The notes below the pieces were generated by a model. It made no database searches. It saw nothing but the letters and a program-made list of their open reading frames with translations, and was not told the DNA's origin. 64,000 nt of DNA. Origin: Actinokineospora xionganensis. Its GTDB lineage: Bacteria > Actinomycetota > Actinomycetes > Mycobacteriales > Pseudonocardiaceae. This document shows, piece after piece, positions 24,968-32,694 of this stretch. The DNA is taken from positions 248,001 through 312,000 of the forward strand of contig NZ_JABVED010000003.1 of assembly GCF_014323725.1 (NCBI RefSeq), in the 5' to 3' direction. A program made the translations under genes and the position numbers. How positions within the stretch are numbered: position 1 is the first letter of the stretch; every line of letters starts with the position of its first letter.

Positions 24968-25973
24968 CTCGCATCGCCCGGAACGCCCGCTCCCACCGAG
25001 CGGGGTCCGGCGCGTGCGCGGCGGTCAGCGTGATCCGGTGCGCGACGTCGCCGTAGCGGCGAACCACCTCGGTGGCCACCTCCTCGGGCGCGCCCACCAC
25101 GGCGAACGCGGTGAGCACCTCGTCGTCGATCAGCGCGGCCATCTCGTCCCACCGGCCGCGCTTGGACAGGGCGTTGAGGTCGGTCTGCAGGTCGCCCCAG
25201 CCGTGCAGTTCGAGCACGGCCCGGTAGGCGGGGGTGGAGCCGTAGAAGGCGATCTGCTTGCGCACCTCGGTCGCCGCGATCGCCATCTCCGCCTCCGACG
25301 TCCCCGTCACGACGAACGACGGTCCACTGATCTCGAAGCCCGCCAACGGTTTCCCGGCCGTGGCCCGACCGCGCTCGATCGCGGGCAGCGTGACCTCGCG
25401 CAGGTACCGCTCGGTGCTGAAGCTGTGACACAGCAGGCCGTCGGCGACTTCGCCCGCGACCTCGGTCATCCGGGGTCCGACGGCGGCGAGGTAGACCTTC
25501 GGGTTGCCGTGCGGGTTGGGGCCCGGGTCGAAGAACGGTGTCATCAGCGTGTGGCTGTAGAACTCGCCGCGGAACGCCAGGCGCTCGCCGGTCTCCCAGG
25601 CCCGCCAGATCGCGCGGACGGCGAGGACGAACTCGCGCATCCGGGCGGCCGGACTCGACCACGGCATTCCGAACCGCTTGGTGATGTGCGGCTGGATCTG
25701 CGACCCCAGCCCGAGCACGAACCGGCCCCCGGACAGCCCGTGCAGGTCATTGGCCTGCACGGCGACGGTCATCGGGTTGCGGGCGAAGGCCACGGCGATG
25801 CCGGTGATCAGCTCGATCCGCGAAGTGCGGTCGGCGGCGACGGCCAGCGCGACGAACGGGTCCAGCTGGGTCTCGGCGACCCACGCGCCGTCGTATCCGG
25901 CTTGCTCGGCGGCCACGATCGCGTCGGCGGCCTGGGCCACGGTCTTGGCGTAGCCGCCCGAATCCAGCTTCAT
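24960..25973 (-). CDS. LLM-class F420-dependent oxidoreductase
   Basis: The 337-residue product is a luciferase-like monooxygenase-fold enzyme (TIM barrel): AEQAGYDGAWVAETQLDPFVALAVAA, ELITGIAVAFARNPMTVAVQANDL, GRFVLGLGSQI, and PKVYLAAVGPRMTEVAGEVADG. Actinobacterial members of this type use coenzyme F420; the substrate is not predictable. On the minus strand TAGGGT (25985-25980) is followed by six bases and the ATG, so the message is probably leaderless. It is divergent from a LysR regulator at 26126, the usual sign that the regulator controls it. Confidence 0.88.
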   Translation of the reverse strand: MKLDSGGYAKTVAQAADAIVAAEQAGYDGAWVAETQLDPFVALAVAADRTSRIELITGIAVAFARNPMTVAVQANDLHGLSGGRFVLGLGSQIQPHITKRFGMPWSSPAARMREFVLAVRAIWRAWETGERLAFRGEFYSHTLMTPFFDPGPNPHGNPKVYLAAVGPRMTEVAGEVADGLLCHSFSTERYLREVTLPAIERGRATAGKPLAGFEISGPSFVVTGTSEAEMAIAATEVRKQIAFYGSTPAYRAVLELHGWGDLQTDLNALSKRGRWDEMAALIDDEVLTAFAVVGAPEEVATEVVRRYGDVAHRITLTAAHAPDPARWERAFRAMRAM

Positions 25974-25990
25974 CGCTCGACCCTACAAAG

Positions 25991-26042
25991 CCCTTCGCCC
26001 CGGGCCTGGCCGGGTGCGGCCGGCCAAGCCCGGGGCGAAGGG
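25991..26042. repeat. Large inverted repeat between divergent LLM and lysR genes
   Basis: CCCTTCGCCCCGGGC (25991-26005) pairs perfectly with GCCCGGGGCGAAGGG (26028-26042), and an inner GGCCGG/CCGGCC arm extends it to more than twenty pairs around a GTGC loop. It lies about 18 bases behind the LLM start, inside its promoter region. It is not at a gene end, so a simple terminator role is unlikely unless it insulates the divergent units. Confidence 0.7.
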
Positions 26043-26072
26043 TTGCGAACAGCAATGAAGTTGTGTTCGCAA
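26043..26072. promoter_or_regulatory. Candidate LysR operator
   Basis: TTGCGAACA and TGTTCGCAA form a perfect nine-base inverted repeat with a 12-base spacer. It starts directly after the large hairpin and 54 bases before the lysR ATG, a normal position for an autoregulatory LysR site; LysR sites typically contain an interrupted dyad. Confidence 0.55.
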
Positions 26073-26125
26073 TATCGACTGTTCCGGTAGCCGACTCACA
26101 TCCGATCCGGGTATCAATTGTTCTT

Positions 26126-27124
26126 ATGGCCGAACTTGAGATCCGTCACCTGCGGGCGATCTGCGCCATCGCCGATGAGGGGAGCGTGTCCCGGGCCGCG
26201 ATCCGACTCGGTGTCACCCAGCCCGCGCTCACCGCGCAACTGCGCTCCATCGAGCGGCTGATCGGCGGCGAGCTGTTCCGGCGTTCGCCCAACGGCAGTG
26301 TGCCGACCGAACTGGGCCGCAGCGTGGTCCGCTCGGCCCGGATCGTGCTGGAGGACATGTCCGCGCTGCTGGCCACGGCCCGCTCACACGTGCGTCAGCC
26401 GGGGAAGACGCCGCTGGTCATCGCCTCGACTCCGCTGCTGTTCACCAGCGCGCTGATCGGCGAGTTGCGGGCGTGGTTCGCCGCCGAGCTGCGCACCGAG
26501 ATCGACTCGTCGGCGCCCGCGCTGCTCGACCTCGTCGTCGCCAAGCAGGCCGACCTCGCCATCTTCGAGAAGTTCGAGGGGATGGAGCACCGCACGCTGA
26601 CCGACGTCGAGGTGCGGACGATCGTCGAGGAGCCGCAGTTCGTCGCGCTCAGCGCGGACAGCCCGCTCGCCGACCAGGACGAGATCGACCTGATCGACCT
26701 GGCCGACCTCGACTGGGTCGTCCCCCCGCCGGACCAGGACAGCATGCGGCTGAGGTTCCGCTCGACGTGTGAGTCGCTCGGCTTCACCCCGCGCATCACC
26801 CACCACGTCACCGAGGGCCGCACGGCCATGGCGCTGGCCGCGGCGGGCGCGGTCTGCCTGGCCCAGCCCGCCTCGCTGGGCGGCCCGGGTTTCGTCATCC
26901 GGCCGCTGCGCGGATCGGTCCTGAGCGTGCCCGTGGTCGTGGTCATCCGGCTCGACGGGATGTTCGCCGCCCGCAGGCAGGAGGTCTACGCCTGCGTCGC
27001 CCACGCCTACCGCTCGATCGTGGAGCGCAACCCGACGTACGCGAAGTGGTGGGACAAACACCCCGAGGCCCACACCGACCTCGACGCGGCCCTTGCCCTT
27101 CCGCGGCCGAGCCGACCCAGCTGA
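26126..27124 (+). CDS. LysR-family transcriptional regulator
   Basis: The 332-residue product has the N-terminal winged helix (AELEIRHLRAICAIADEGSVSRAAIRLGVTQPALTAQLRSIER; the helix-turn-helix spans about residues 20-42), then the periplasmic-binding-protein-like effector domain (KTPLVIASTPLLFTSALIGEL, EEPQFVALSADSPLADQDEI). I chose ATG 26126, which gives the standard LysR N-terminus; the frame is open further upstream without homology. It is divergent from the LLM oxidoreductase, and two inverted repeats fill the spacer. The effector is unknown. Confidence 0.92.
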   Translation: MAELEIRHLRAICAIADEGSVSRAAIRLGVTQPALTAQLRSIERLIGGELFRRSPNGSVPTELGRSVVRSARIVLEDMSALLATARSHVRQPGKTPLVIASTPLLFTSALIGELRAWFAAELRTEIDSSAPALLDLVVAKQADLAIFEKFEGMEHRTLTDVEVRTIVEEPQFVALSADSPLADQDEIDLIDLADLDWVVPPPDQDSMRLRFRSTCESLGFTPRITHHVTEGRTAMALAAAGAVCLAQPASLGGPGFVIRPLRGSVLSVPVVVVIRLDGMFAARRQEVYACVAHAYRSIVERNPTYAKWWDKHPEAHTDLDAALALPRPSRPS

Positions 27125-27128
27125 TGAC

Positions 27129-27584
27129 TCAGGCTTTGATCGGCTTCAGGGTCCACAGCACGGTCATCTCCGCTGTGGTCACGCCTTCGGCGTTTCGGAT
27201 GGTGCAGTCGACGGCGAACTCGGGGCGCTGTCCGGCGTCGAGTTCGGCGATCACCTCGGCGGCGGGCCTGGTCAGCACGGCCTCCGCCGTCAGGTTGCCG
27301 CGCGCGAGCTTCTTGTAGCGGATCTCGGAGCTGACGACCAGCGGGGTCGCGCGCCCCATCTGCTCGGAGAAGGACGCCAGACCCACCGCACCGGACGCTG
27401 TCTCGGCGAGTCCGAACATCACCGCCGCGTGCGGCCCGCCGACGTGGTTGCGCTGGTTCTCCACGTCGGTCAGCTCGCACACCACCCGGTCGGCCGCCAC
27501 TTCGGTGAACTCCACGCCCGCCGTGGTGACCCAGGGGACGGTCTTCTTCATCGCGTCGGCGACCCAGCCGTAGTCAGTGCTCAT
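27129..27584 (-). CDS. Hotdog-fold thioesterase-like protein (PaaI/DUF4442 type)
   Basis: The 151-residue product has a hotdog-fold pattern: VAADRVVCELTDVENQRNHVGGPHAAVMFGLAETASG, ATPLVVSSEIRYKKLARGNLTAEAVL and AEGVTTAEMTVLWTLKP. The HVGGPHAAVMFGLAETAS segment is the equivalent of the HGG-containing helix of PaaI thioesterases. It probably hydrolyses an acyl-CoA, with unknown substrate. On the minus strand TAATGT (27597-27592) is followed by seven bases and ATG, a leaderless arrangement. It is divergent from glyA, 55 bases away, and convergent with lysR. Confidence 0.75.
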   Translation of the reverse strand: MSTDYGWVADAMKKTVPWVTTAGVEFTEVAADRVVCELTDVENQRNHVGGPHAAVMFGLAETASGAVGLASFSEQMGRATPLVVSSEIRYKKLARGNLTAEAVLTRPAAEVIAELDAGQRPEFAVDCTIRNAEGVTTAEMTVLWTLKPIKA

Positions 27585-27591
27585 GAAGTGC

Positions 27592-27597
27592 ACATTA
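27592..27597 (-). promoter_or_regulatory. -10 element of the thioesterase-like gene (leaderless)
   Basis: Reading the minus strand, TAATGT is followed by GCACTTC and then the ATG at 27584. No Shine-Dalgarno is present. Confidence 0.45.
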
Positions 27598-27627
27598 CTC
27601 GCCGGTAACTTGGGTTGGCCAGCGCGA

Positions 27628-27633
27628 TAGAAT
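27628..27633 (+). promoter_or_regulatory. -10 element of glyA (leaderless)
   Basis: TAGAAT is followed by six bases and ATG 27640. The spacing predicts transcription from the start codon itself. Confidence 0.5.
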
Positions 27634-27639
27634 CGGGGC

Positions 27640-28893
27640 ATGCATGAGCCCGCGCTGTCCCACCTCGCCGCGTCCGATCCCGCCATCGCCGAGCTGGTCG
27701 AAGGCGAGGCCCGCAGGCAGTTCGAGAAGATCCGGCTCATCGCCTCGGAGAACTATGTCTCCACCGCGGTGCTCGAGGCGACCGGCTCGGTGCTGACGAA
27801 CAAGTACTCCGAGGGCTACGCGGGCAAGCGCTACTACGAGGGCCAGCAGTACATCGACCAGGTCGAGAAGCTGGCGATCCAGCGGGCCAAGGACGTCTTC
27901 GGCGTCGAGCACGCCAACGTGCAGCCGTACTCCGGCTCGCCCGCGAACCTCGCCGTCTACCTCGCCCTGGCCAACCCCGGCGACACCGTCATGGGCATGG
28001 CGCTGCCCGCGGGCGGCCACCTGACCCACGGCTGGAGCGTCTCGGCCACCGGCAAGTGGTTCCGCGCGGTGCAGTACGGGGTGCGCAAGGACACCGGCCG
28101 CGTCGACATGGACGAGGTGCGCGAACTCGCGCTGGCCGAGCGGCCCAAGCTGATCTTCTGCGGCGGCACCGCCATCCCTCGCACCATCGACTTCCCGGCG
28201 TTCGCCGAGATCGCCCGCGAGGTCGACGCCGTGCTCGTCGCCGACATCGCGCACATCGCCGGCCTGGTCGCAGGCGGCGCGCACCCCTCCCCGGTGGGCC
28301 ACGCGCAGATCATCTCGACCACCACGCACAAGACCCTGCGCGGACCGCGCGGCGCGATGCTGATGTCCGACGCCGCGCACGCGAAGGCCCTGGACAAGGC
28401 CGTGTTCCCCGGTCTGCAAGGCGGCCCGCACAACCACACGACCGCCGCCATCGCCGTGGCTCTCGCCGAGGCCGCCCGGCCCGACTTCCGCGACTACGCG
28501 GCCGGGATCGTCGCCAACGCCAAAGCCCTTGCCGACGCGCTGACCGAGCGCGGCTTCGATCTGGTCTCCGGCGGCACCGACAACCACCTGATCCTGGTCG
28601 ACCTGACCAGCAAGGGAGTCGCGGGCAAGCCTGCCGCCCAGGCGCTGGACCGTGCGGGCGTCGAGCTGAACTACAACTCCGTGCCCTTCGACCCGCGCAA
28701 GCCCTTTGACCCGTCCGGCATCCGGCTCGGCACCGCCGCGATCACCACCCGCGGCTTGGGCGTCGAGCAGATGCCGCAGCTGGCCGCGTGGATCGACCGC
28801 GCGGTCGGTGCGAGCGACGAGGCGGAGATCGACGCCGTGGCCGCTGAGGTGCGCGAACTGCTTGCCGGCTACCCGATGCCGGGGTGGATCTGA
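27640..28893 (+). CDS. glyA: Serine hydroxymethyltransferase
   Basis: PLP enzyme that converts serine and tetrahydrofolate to glycine and methylene-tetrahydrofolate. The 417-residue product carries the canonical N-terminus (EKIRLIASENYVSTAVLEATGSVLTNKYSEGY), the PLP lysine in TTTHKTLRGPRGAML, and PGLQGGPHNHTTAAIAVAL. Length is standard. The start ATG follows a TAGAAT -10 with no Shine-Dalgarno, suggesting a leaderless transcript. It links functionally to the folate genes later in the window, though those are a separate unit. It ends about 100 bases before the MarR-MFS operon, whose operators occupy the spacer. Confidence 0.97.
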   Translation: MHEPALSHLAASDPAIAELVEGEARRQFEKIRLIASENYVSTAVLEATGSVLTNKYSEGYAGKRYYEGQQYIDQVEKLAIQRAKDVFGVEHANVQPYSGSPANLAVYLALANPGDTVMGMALPAGGHLTHGWSVSATGKWFRAVQYGVRKDTGRVDMDEVRELALAERPKLIFCGGTAIPRTIDFPAFAEIAREVDAVLVADIAHIAGLVAGGAHPSPVGHAQIISTTTHKTLRGPRGAMLMSDAAHAKALDKAVFPGLQGGPHNHTTAAIAVALAEAARPDFRDYAAGIVANAKALADALTERGFDLVSGGTDNHLILVDLTSKGVAGKPAAQALDRAGVELNYNSVPFDPRKPFDPSGIRLGTAAITTRGLGVEQMPQLAAWIDRAVGASDEAEIDAVAAEVRELLAGYPMPGWI

Positions 28894-28922
28894 CGCGAGC
28901 GGCGTCACACGAAAAACAAGTT

Positions 28923-28948
28923 GCATGCACCAACTTAAAAGTGCATGC
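28923..28948. promoter_or_regulatory. Candidate MarR operator 1
   Basis: GCATGCAC and GTGCATGC form a perfect eight-base inverted repeat around the AT-rich spacer CAACTTAAAA, upstream of the marR-MFS operon. Its right arm shares bases with the second inverted repeat. Confidence 0.6.
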
Positions 28949-28980
28949 TTGTATCGACCAACTAATTGGATGATGCAAGC
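28947..28980. promoter_or_regulatory. Candidate MarR operator 2
   Basis: GCTTGTATC and GATGCAAGC pair at eight of nine positions around a 16-base AT-rich spacer containing CCAACTAATTGG. It ends 14 bases before the marR ATG and overlaps the likely promoter, a repressing position. Confidence 0.6.
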
Positions 28981-28994
28981 AAGTGGGAGCAGTC

Positions 28995-29519
28995 ATGGCC
29001 GCCTCGGAAGTCGAGACAGCGCCGCTCACTGACCGCGATCTGGACAACGGGCAGCGACTCGCCAGCGTGCTCTTCGCGTTCGGCAAACAGCAGGCCACGG
29101 TCTCGGCGCGGATGAGCAAGGCGGGCGTCGACCGCTCCGCGATCATCGTCCTGAAGACCCTGGTGATGCTGGGTCCGGTCCGGTCGAGTGTGCTCGCGGG
29201 GGCGATCCACTCCGACCCTTCGACGGTCAGCCGACAAGTCGCCACGCTGGTCAAAGACGGCCTTGTGGAGCGCCGCGCGGATCCGGAAGACGGCCGCGCC
29301 AGCCTCCTCGCCGCCACCCCGGAAGGCCTCGCACTCCTGGAAGCCAATCGGGCACGGTTCGCCGTGTCCCTGGCCCGGATGGTCCGCCACTGGGAACCCG
29401 CTGACCTCGACCAGTTCATCGAGCTGTTCGAGCGCTTCCTCAGCGATCACGAGAACTACCTACCGACTCTGATCAGCGAATGCGCCCAACCGGTGCGTTC
29501 TGAAGGGGGGAACCAATGA
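28995..29519 (+). CDS. MarR-family transcriptional regulator
   Basis: The 174-residue product has the winged helix of MarR repressors: RSAIIVLKTLVMLGPVRSSVLAGAIHSDPSTVSRQVATLVKDGLVERRADPEDGRASLLAATPEG. DPEDGR is the beta-wing signature. MarR proteins are dimeric repressors released by small ligands. I chose ATG 28995, five bases after GGGAG; GTG 28983 is a weaker alternative. Two inverted repeats lie immediately upstream, so autoregulation is likely. The stop overlaps the MFS gene (ATGA), so the two form a regulator-efflux operon. Confidence 0.93.
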   Translation: MAASEVETAPLTDRDLDNGQRLASVLFAFGKQQATVSARMSKAGVDRSAIIVLKTLVMLGPVRSSVLAGAIHSDPSTVSRQVATLVKDGLVERRADPEDGRASLLAATPEGLALLEANRARFAVSLARMVRHWEPADLDQFIELFERFLSDHENYLPTLISECAQPVRSEGGNQ

Positions 29520-31150
29520 CCGCGCCGACGACCTCGGACGCCGCTCCAGGGCAACTGACCCACCGGCAGATCCTCACGGTTCTGTCCGGCCTCATGCTCG
29601 GCATGCTGCTCGCGGCACTGGACCAGACGATCATGGCCTCGGCCATGAAGACCATCGCCGACCAACTGCACGGCCAGACGATCCAGGCCTGGGCGACCAC
29701 CGCCTACCTGATCACGGCCACCATCTCGACTCCGCTGTACGGCAAGCTCTCCGACATCTTCGGCCGCAAGCCGATGTACCTGACGGCGATCTCGTTCTTC
29801 CTGCTCGGCTCGGTGCTCTCGGGCATCGCGGGCTCCATGTACGAACTCGCCGCCTACCGCGCGGTGCAGGGTCTCGGCGCGGGCGGCCTGATGTCGCTGG
29901 CGCTGGCGATCATCGCCGACATGGTGGCTCCCCGGGAGCGCAGCAAGTACCAGAGCTACTTCATGGGCGTGTGGGGACTGTCCAGTGTGGCTGGTCCGGT
30001 CGTCGGCGGGTTCTTCGCCGGACTCGACGACTTCCTCGGCATCGAGGGCTGGCGCTGGGTGTTCCTGCTCAATGTGCCCATCGCCCTGGTCGCGCTGGCC
30101 GTCGTGGCCCGCCACCTCAACGTGCCGCACAAGCCGGTTCCGCAGAAGGTCGACTACGTCGGCGCGATCCTGCTGACCGTCGGCCTGGTGCCGCTGCTGA
30201 TCATCGCCGAACAGGGTCGCCAGTGGGGCTGGGCCTCCGGGCGTGCCCTCGCGATGTACGGCATCGGCGTGGTCGGTCTCGTCGCGTTCTGGTTCAACGA
30301 GCGCCGGATGGGCGACGCGGCGCTGCTGCCCCTGCGGCTGTTCGGCAAGCAGTTCTCGCTGATCAACGCCGTCAACTTCATCATGGGTGTCGGCATGTTC
30401 GGCATGATGATGTCGCTGCCGCTGTACCTGCAGATCGTCAAGGGCGCGTCGCCGACCGAGTCCGGTCTGATGACGCTGCCGCTGACCTTCGGCATCCTCG
30501 CGGCCGCGATCATCAGCGGCCGGATGATCAGCCGGTCGGGCCGGTACCGGATCTTCCCGGTCGTCGGACTCGGCCTGACGGCGGCGTCGCTGTTCCTGTT
30601 CGCGCGGATCGGCGTCGACACCCCGCTGTGGGCCACCATGTTGATCATGGTGCTGGCGGGCGCGGGTCTCGGCCTGTGCATGCAGCCGCTGATCCTGGCC
30701 ATCCAGAACGATGTCGACCCGCGCGACATCGGCGTGGCCACCTCCACGGCGACGTTCTTCCGGTCCATCGGCGGCACGGTGGGCACCGCGGTGTTCCTGT
30801 CCATCCTGTTCACCGTGGTCGGCGACCGGATCTCCGACGCCTTCGGCTCGGTGCGCACCGACCCGGCGTTCACCGAGGCGCTCACGCAGAACCCGCAGTT
30901 CGCGGCGTCGCTGCAGGGCGGGATCGACCTGAACAACACACAGTTCCTCAACGGTCTCGACCCGACACTCGCCCGGCCGATCCTGACCGGGTTCTCCAGC
31001 TCGCTGGACACGGTGTTCCTGGTCGGCGGCGTGGTGGTGCTGGCGGCGTTCGCGCTGATCTGGTTCCTCAAGGAGACGCCGCTGTCGACCAAGTCCGGTC
31101 TGCAGCGGATCGCCGAGGAGGACGCACCCGCGCCGGTCGCGGTGCATTGA
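29516..31150 (+). CDS. DHA2-type MFS multidrug efflux transporter (14 helices)
   Basis: The 544-residue product is an EmrB/QacA-type drug:H+ antiporter. Typical features: LSGLMLGMLLAALDQTIMASAMKTI in helix 1, YLITATISTPLYGKLSDIFGRK (motif A), RAVQGLGAGGLMSLALAIIADMVAPRERSKYQ (motif C region), and fourteen predicted helices. It should export toxic hydrophobic compounds at the cytoplasmic membrane. It is co-translated with the MarR gene, which probably represses it. A hairpin shared with the convergent dioxygenase-like gene follows at 31162. Confidence 0.93.
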   Translation: MTAPTTSDAAPGQLTHRQILTVLSGLMLGMLLAALDQTIMASAMKTIADQLHGQTIQAWATTAYLITATISTPLYGKLSDIFGRKPMYLTAISFFLLGSVLSGIAGSMYELAAYRAVQGLGAGGLMSLALAIIADMVAPRERSKYQSYFMGVWGLSSVAGPVVGGFFAGLDDFLGIEGWRWVFLLNVPIALVALAVVARHLNVPHKPVPQKVDYVGAILLTVGLVPLLIIAEQGRQWGWASGRALAMYGIGVVGLVAFWFNERRMGDAALLPLRLFGKQFSLINAVNFIMGVGMFGMMMSLPLYLQIVKGASPTESGLMTLPLTFGILAAAIISGRMISRSGRYRIFPVVGLGLTAASLFLFARIGVDTPLWATMLIMVLAGAGLGLCMQPLILAIQNDVDPRDIGVATSTATFFRSIGGTVGTAVFLSILFTVVGDRISDAFGSVRTDPAFTEALTQNPQFAASLQGGIDLNNTQFLNGLDPTLARPILTGFSSSLDTVFLVGGVVVLAAFALIWFLKETPLSTKSGLQRIAEEDAPAPVAVH

Positions 31151-31161
31151 TCTCGTCCTGA

Positions 31162-31205
31162 AGGAGGCCCCCGGTTTGCGGTTCAAGTTCGCGCCGGGGC
31201 CTCCT
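31162..31205. terminator. Bidirectional hairpin terminator
   Basis: AGGAGGCCCCCGG pairs with CCGGGGCCTCCT with one bulged base around a 19-base loop. It lies between the ends of the MFS gene and the convergent intradiol-type gene. Confidence 0.75.
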
Positions 31206-31969
31206 CATATCCCGATCGTGAGGGTGGCGGTGTAGCCGCTGCCGACGTCGCCGGTCACGGTCGCCAACTGGGTGTCGTGGCCGTCGCGGAAGACGATGTC
31301 GGATTCGAGGGAGGTGCGCCCCAGGTTGCGGACGCTCTGGGTGTAGCCGTCGGTCGCGTACACCGCGTCGCAGACGTCCTCGGGTAGGGCGAGCTGCGAC
31401 GTCGCGGTCGGCTCACCCGCCTTGGTGGCTTCGGCGAGGCTCGGATAGACCTCGAAGTGGATGTGTGGCCAGCGTCCCGAGTAGGCGGCGGGGAAGACAC
31501 TGGTGAACCGCACCTTGCCCGCGGCGTCGGTCTCCTGGACGCCGCGCAGGTAGTTCTCGCCGGTGACGCCGGGGGAGTACATCGAGTACCTGCCGTCGAT
31601 GTCGCAGTGCCAGAGGTAGACCGCGGCCTTGCCCAGCGGAGCGCAGTCCTTGGTGACGACCAGGTCGATGGTCAGCGGGATGCCTGCGGCGGTGGTGGTG
31701 GTGGTGGAGCCGAAGCTGGAGCGGATGTCGCCGCGCACGATGCCGCTCTCGGTCAGCACGTTCGGGCCGTTGGAGCCGTCGCCGGGATACGGGCCCGCGG
31801 TCTCCGCCGGGATCTTCTCGGCGCACTCGCCCGCCGCGGTGCTCGTGGTGGTGGTCGTGGTCGTGGAGCAGCCCGCGAGGGCGAGCCCGGCGCCGCCCAG
31901 CAGGGTGAGCATCCGCCGTCGGCCGAGCGTGGCCAGGTCGAAGGCGAGTCCGCGGTCGTGGTCGTCCAT
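31205..31969 (-). CDS. Exported intradiol ring-cleavage dioxygenase-like lipoprotein
   Basis: The 254-residue product has a twin-arginine-type N-terminus (TLGRRRMLTLLGG) and lipobox LAGC, so it is probably a Tat-exported lipoprotein. The domain resembles intradiol dioxygenases: AETAGPYPGDGSNGPNVL, AVYLWHCDIDGRYSMYS and FPAAYSGRWPHIHFEVYP. The four non-haem Fe(III) ligands (Tyr in GRYS, Tyr in AAYSGR, the two His of HIH) all appear present. Such exported catechol dioxygenase-like proteins are common in actinomycetes, with substrates unknown. Two low-complexity Thr runs occur after the lipobox Cys and in SSFGSTTTTTAAG. No Shine-Dalgarno is clear. Confidence 0.85.
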   Translation of the reverse strand: MDDHDRGLAFDLATLGRRRMLTLLGGAGLALAGCSTTTTTTTSTAAGECAEKIPAETAGPYPGDGSNGPNVLTESGIVRGDIRSSFGSTTTTTAAGIPLTIDLVVTKDCAPLGKAAVYLWHCDIDGRYSMYSPGVTGENYLRGVQETDAAGKVRFTSVFPAAYSGRWPHIHFEVYPSLAEATKAGEPTATSQLALPEDVCDAVYATDGYTQSVRNLGRTSLESDIVFRDGHDTQLATVTGDVGSGYTATLTIGI

Positions 31970-32027
31970 GCACCCATGGTCTGCCCGGCACCTGGGTGTC
32001 CGCTGTGTGGAGCCTGTGACGACGAGA

Positions 32028-32058
32028 AGCCCCGCGCGGCGCTGCCGTGCGGGGCTTT
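32028..32058 (-). terminator. Hairpin terminator after ppa
   Basis: AAGCCCCGC pairs with GCGGGGCTT around a 13-base loop, 13 bases beyond the ppa stop on the minus strand. Confidence 0.7.
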
Positions 32059-32070
32059 CTCGGGGTGGAG

Positions 32071-32568
32071 CTAGTGCGGCAGGCCGCCTTCGTCCTTGAG
32101 TCGCTTGTACGACCGGTGGATCTCAGCCTCGGCCTCGGTGCGGCCGACCCAGCTGGCGCCCTCGACGCTCTTGCCGGGCTCGAGGTCCTTGTAGACCTCG
32201 AAGAAGTGCTGGATCTCCAGGCGGTGGTACTCCGCAAGGTGGTGGATGTCGCGCAGGTGCTCGGTCCGCGGGTCGTGCGCCGGGACGCACAGGACCTTGT
32301 CGTCGCCACCCTTCTCGTCGGTCATGCGGAACATGCCGATCGCGCGGGCGCGAATGAGGCAACCGGGGAAGGTCGGCTCCTGCACCAGGACCAACGCGTC
32401 CAGGGGGTCACCGTCCTCGCCAAGGGTGTTGTCCACGAAGCCGTAGTCGGCCGGGTACTGCGTGGCGGTGAACAGGGTGCGGTCGAGCTTGATGCGCCCC
32501 GACTCATGGTCCATCTCGTACTTGTTTCGATTTCCCTTGGGGATCTCGATGGTGACGTCGAACTCCAC
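32071..32568 (-). CDS. ppa: Soluble inorganic pyrophosphatase (family I)
   Basis: Hydrolyses pyrophosphate in the cytosol. The 165-residue product has the family I core: [44 protein letters not shown] (the DxDPxD metal site) and [22 protein letters not shown] chose GTG 32568, which gives the standard (M)[11 protein letters not shown] start; GAGGGA lies five bases upstream and the frame could begin at TTG 32580. It is divergent from the giant carboxypeptidase gene, as ppa and dacB are in mycobacteria (Rv3628c, Rv3627c). Confidence 0.96.
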   Translation of the reverse strand: MEFDVTIEIPKGNRNKYEMDHESGRIKLDRTLFTATQYPADYGFVDNTLGEDGDPLDALVLVQEPTFPGCLIRARAIGMFRMTDEKGGDDKVLCVPAHDPRTEHLRDIHHLAEYHRLEIQHFFEVYKDLEPGKSVEGASWVGRTEAEAEIHRSYKRLKDEGGLPH

Positions 32569-32694
32569 GCCGTCCCTCAATCGTCTCGGCTGTCCTCGTT
32601 ACGCCACTAGTGTGGACCACGGCATCCCGATGGCCCGAACCGAACTGGGTCGATGGGGGTGTGAGATTCAGCGGGGGGTAGGGGAGGAACGCGG

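Noticed and set aside
29456-31186. Open frame of about 570 codons antisense to the MFS transporter
   Set aside because: The composition is Gln/His/Arg/Asp-rich with no domain, while the plus strand encodes a complete 14-helix transporter coupled to marR.
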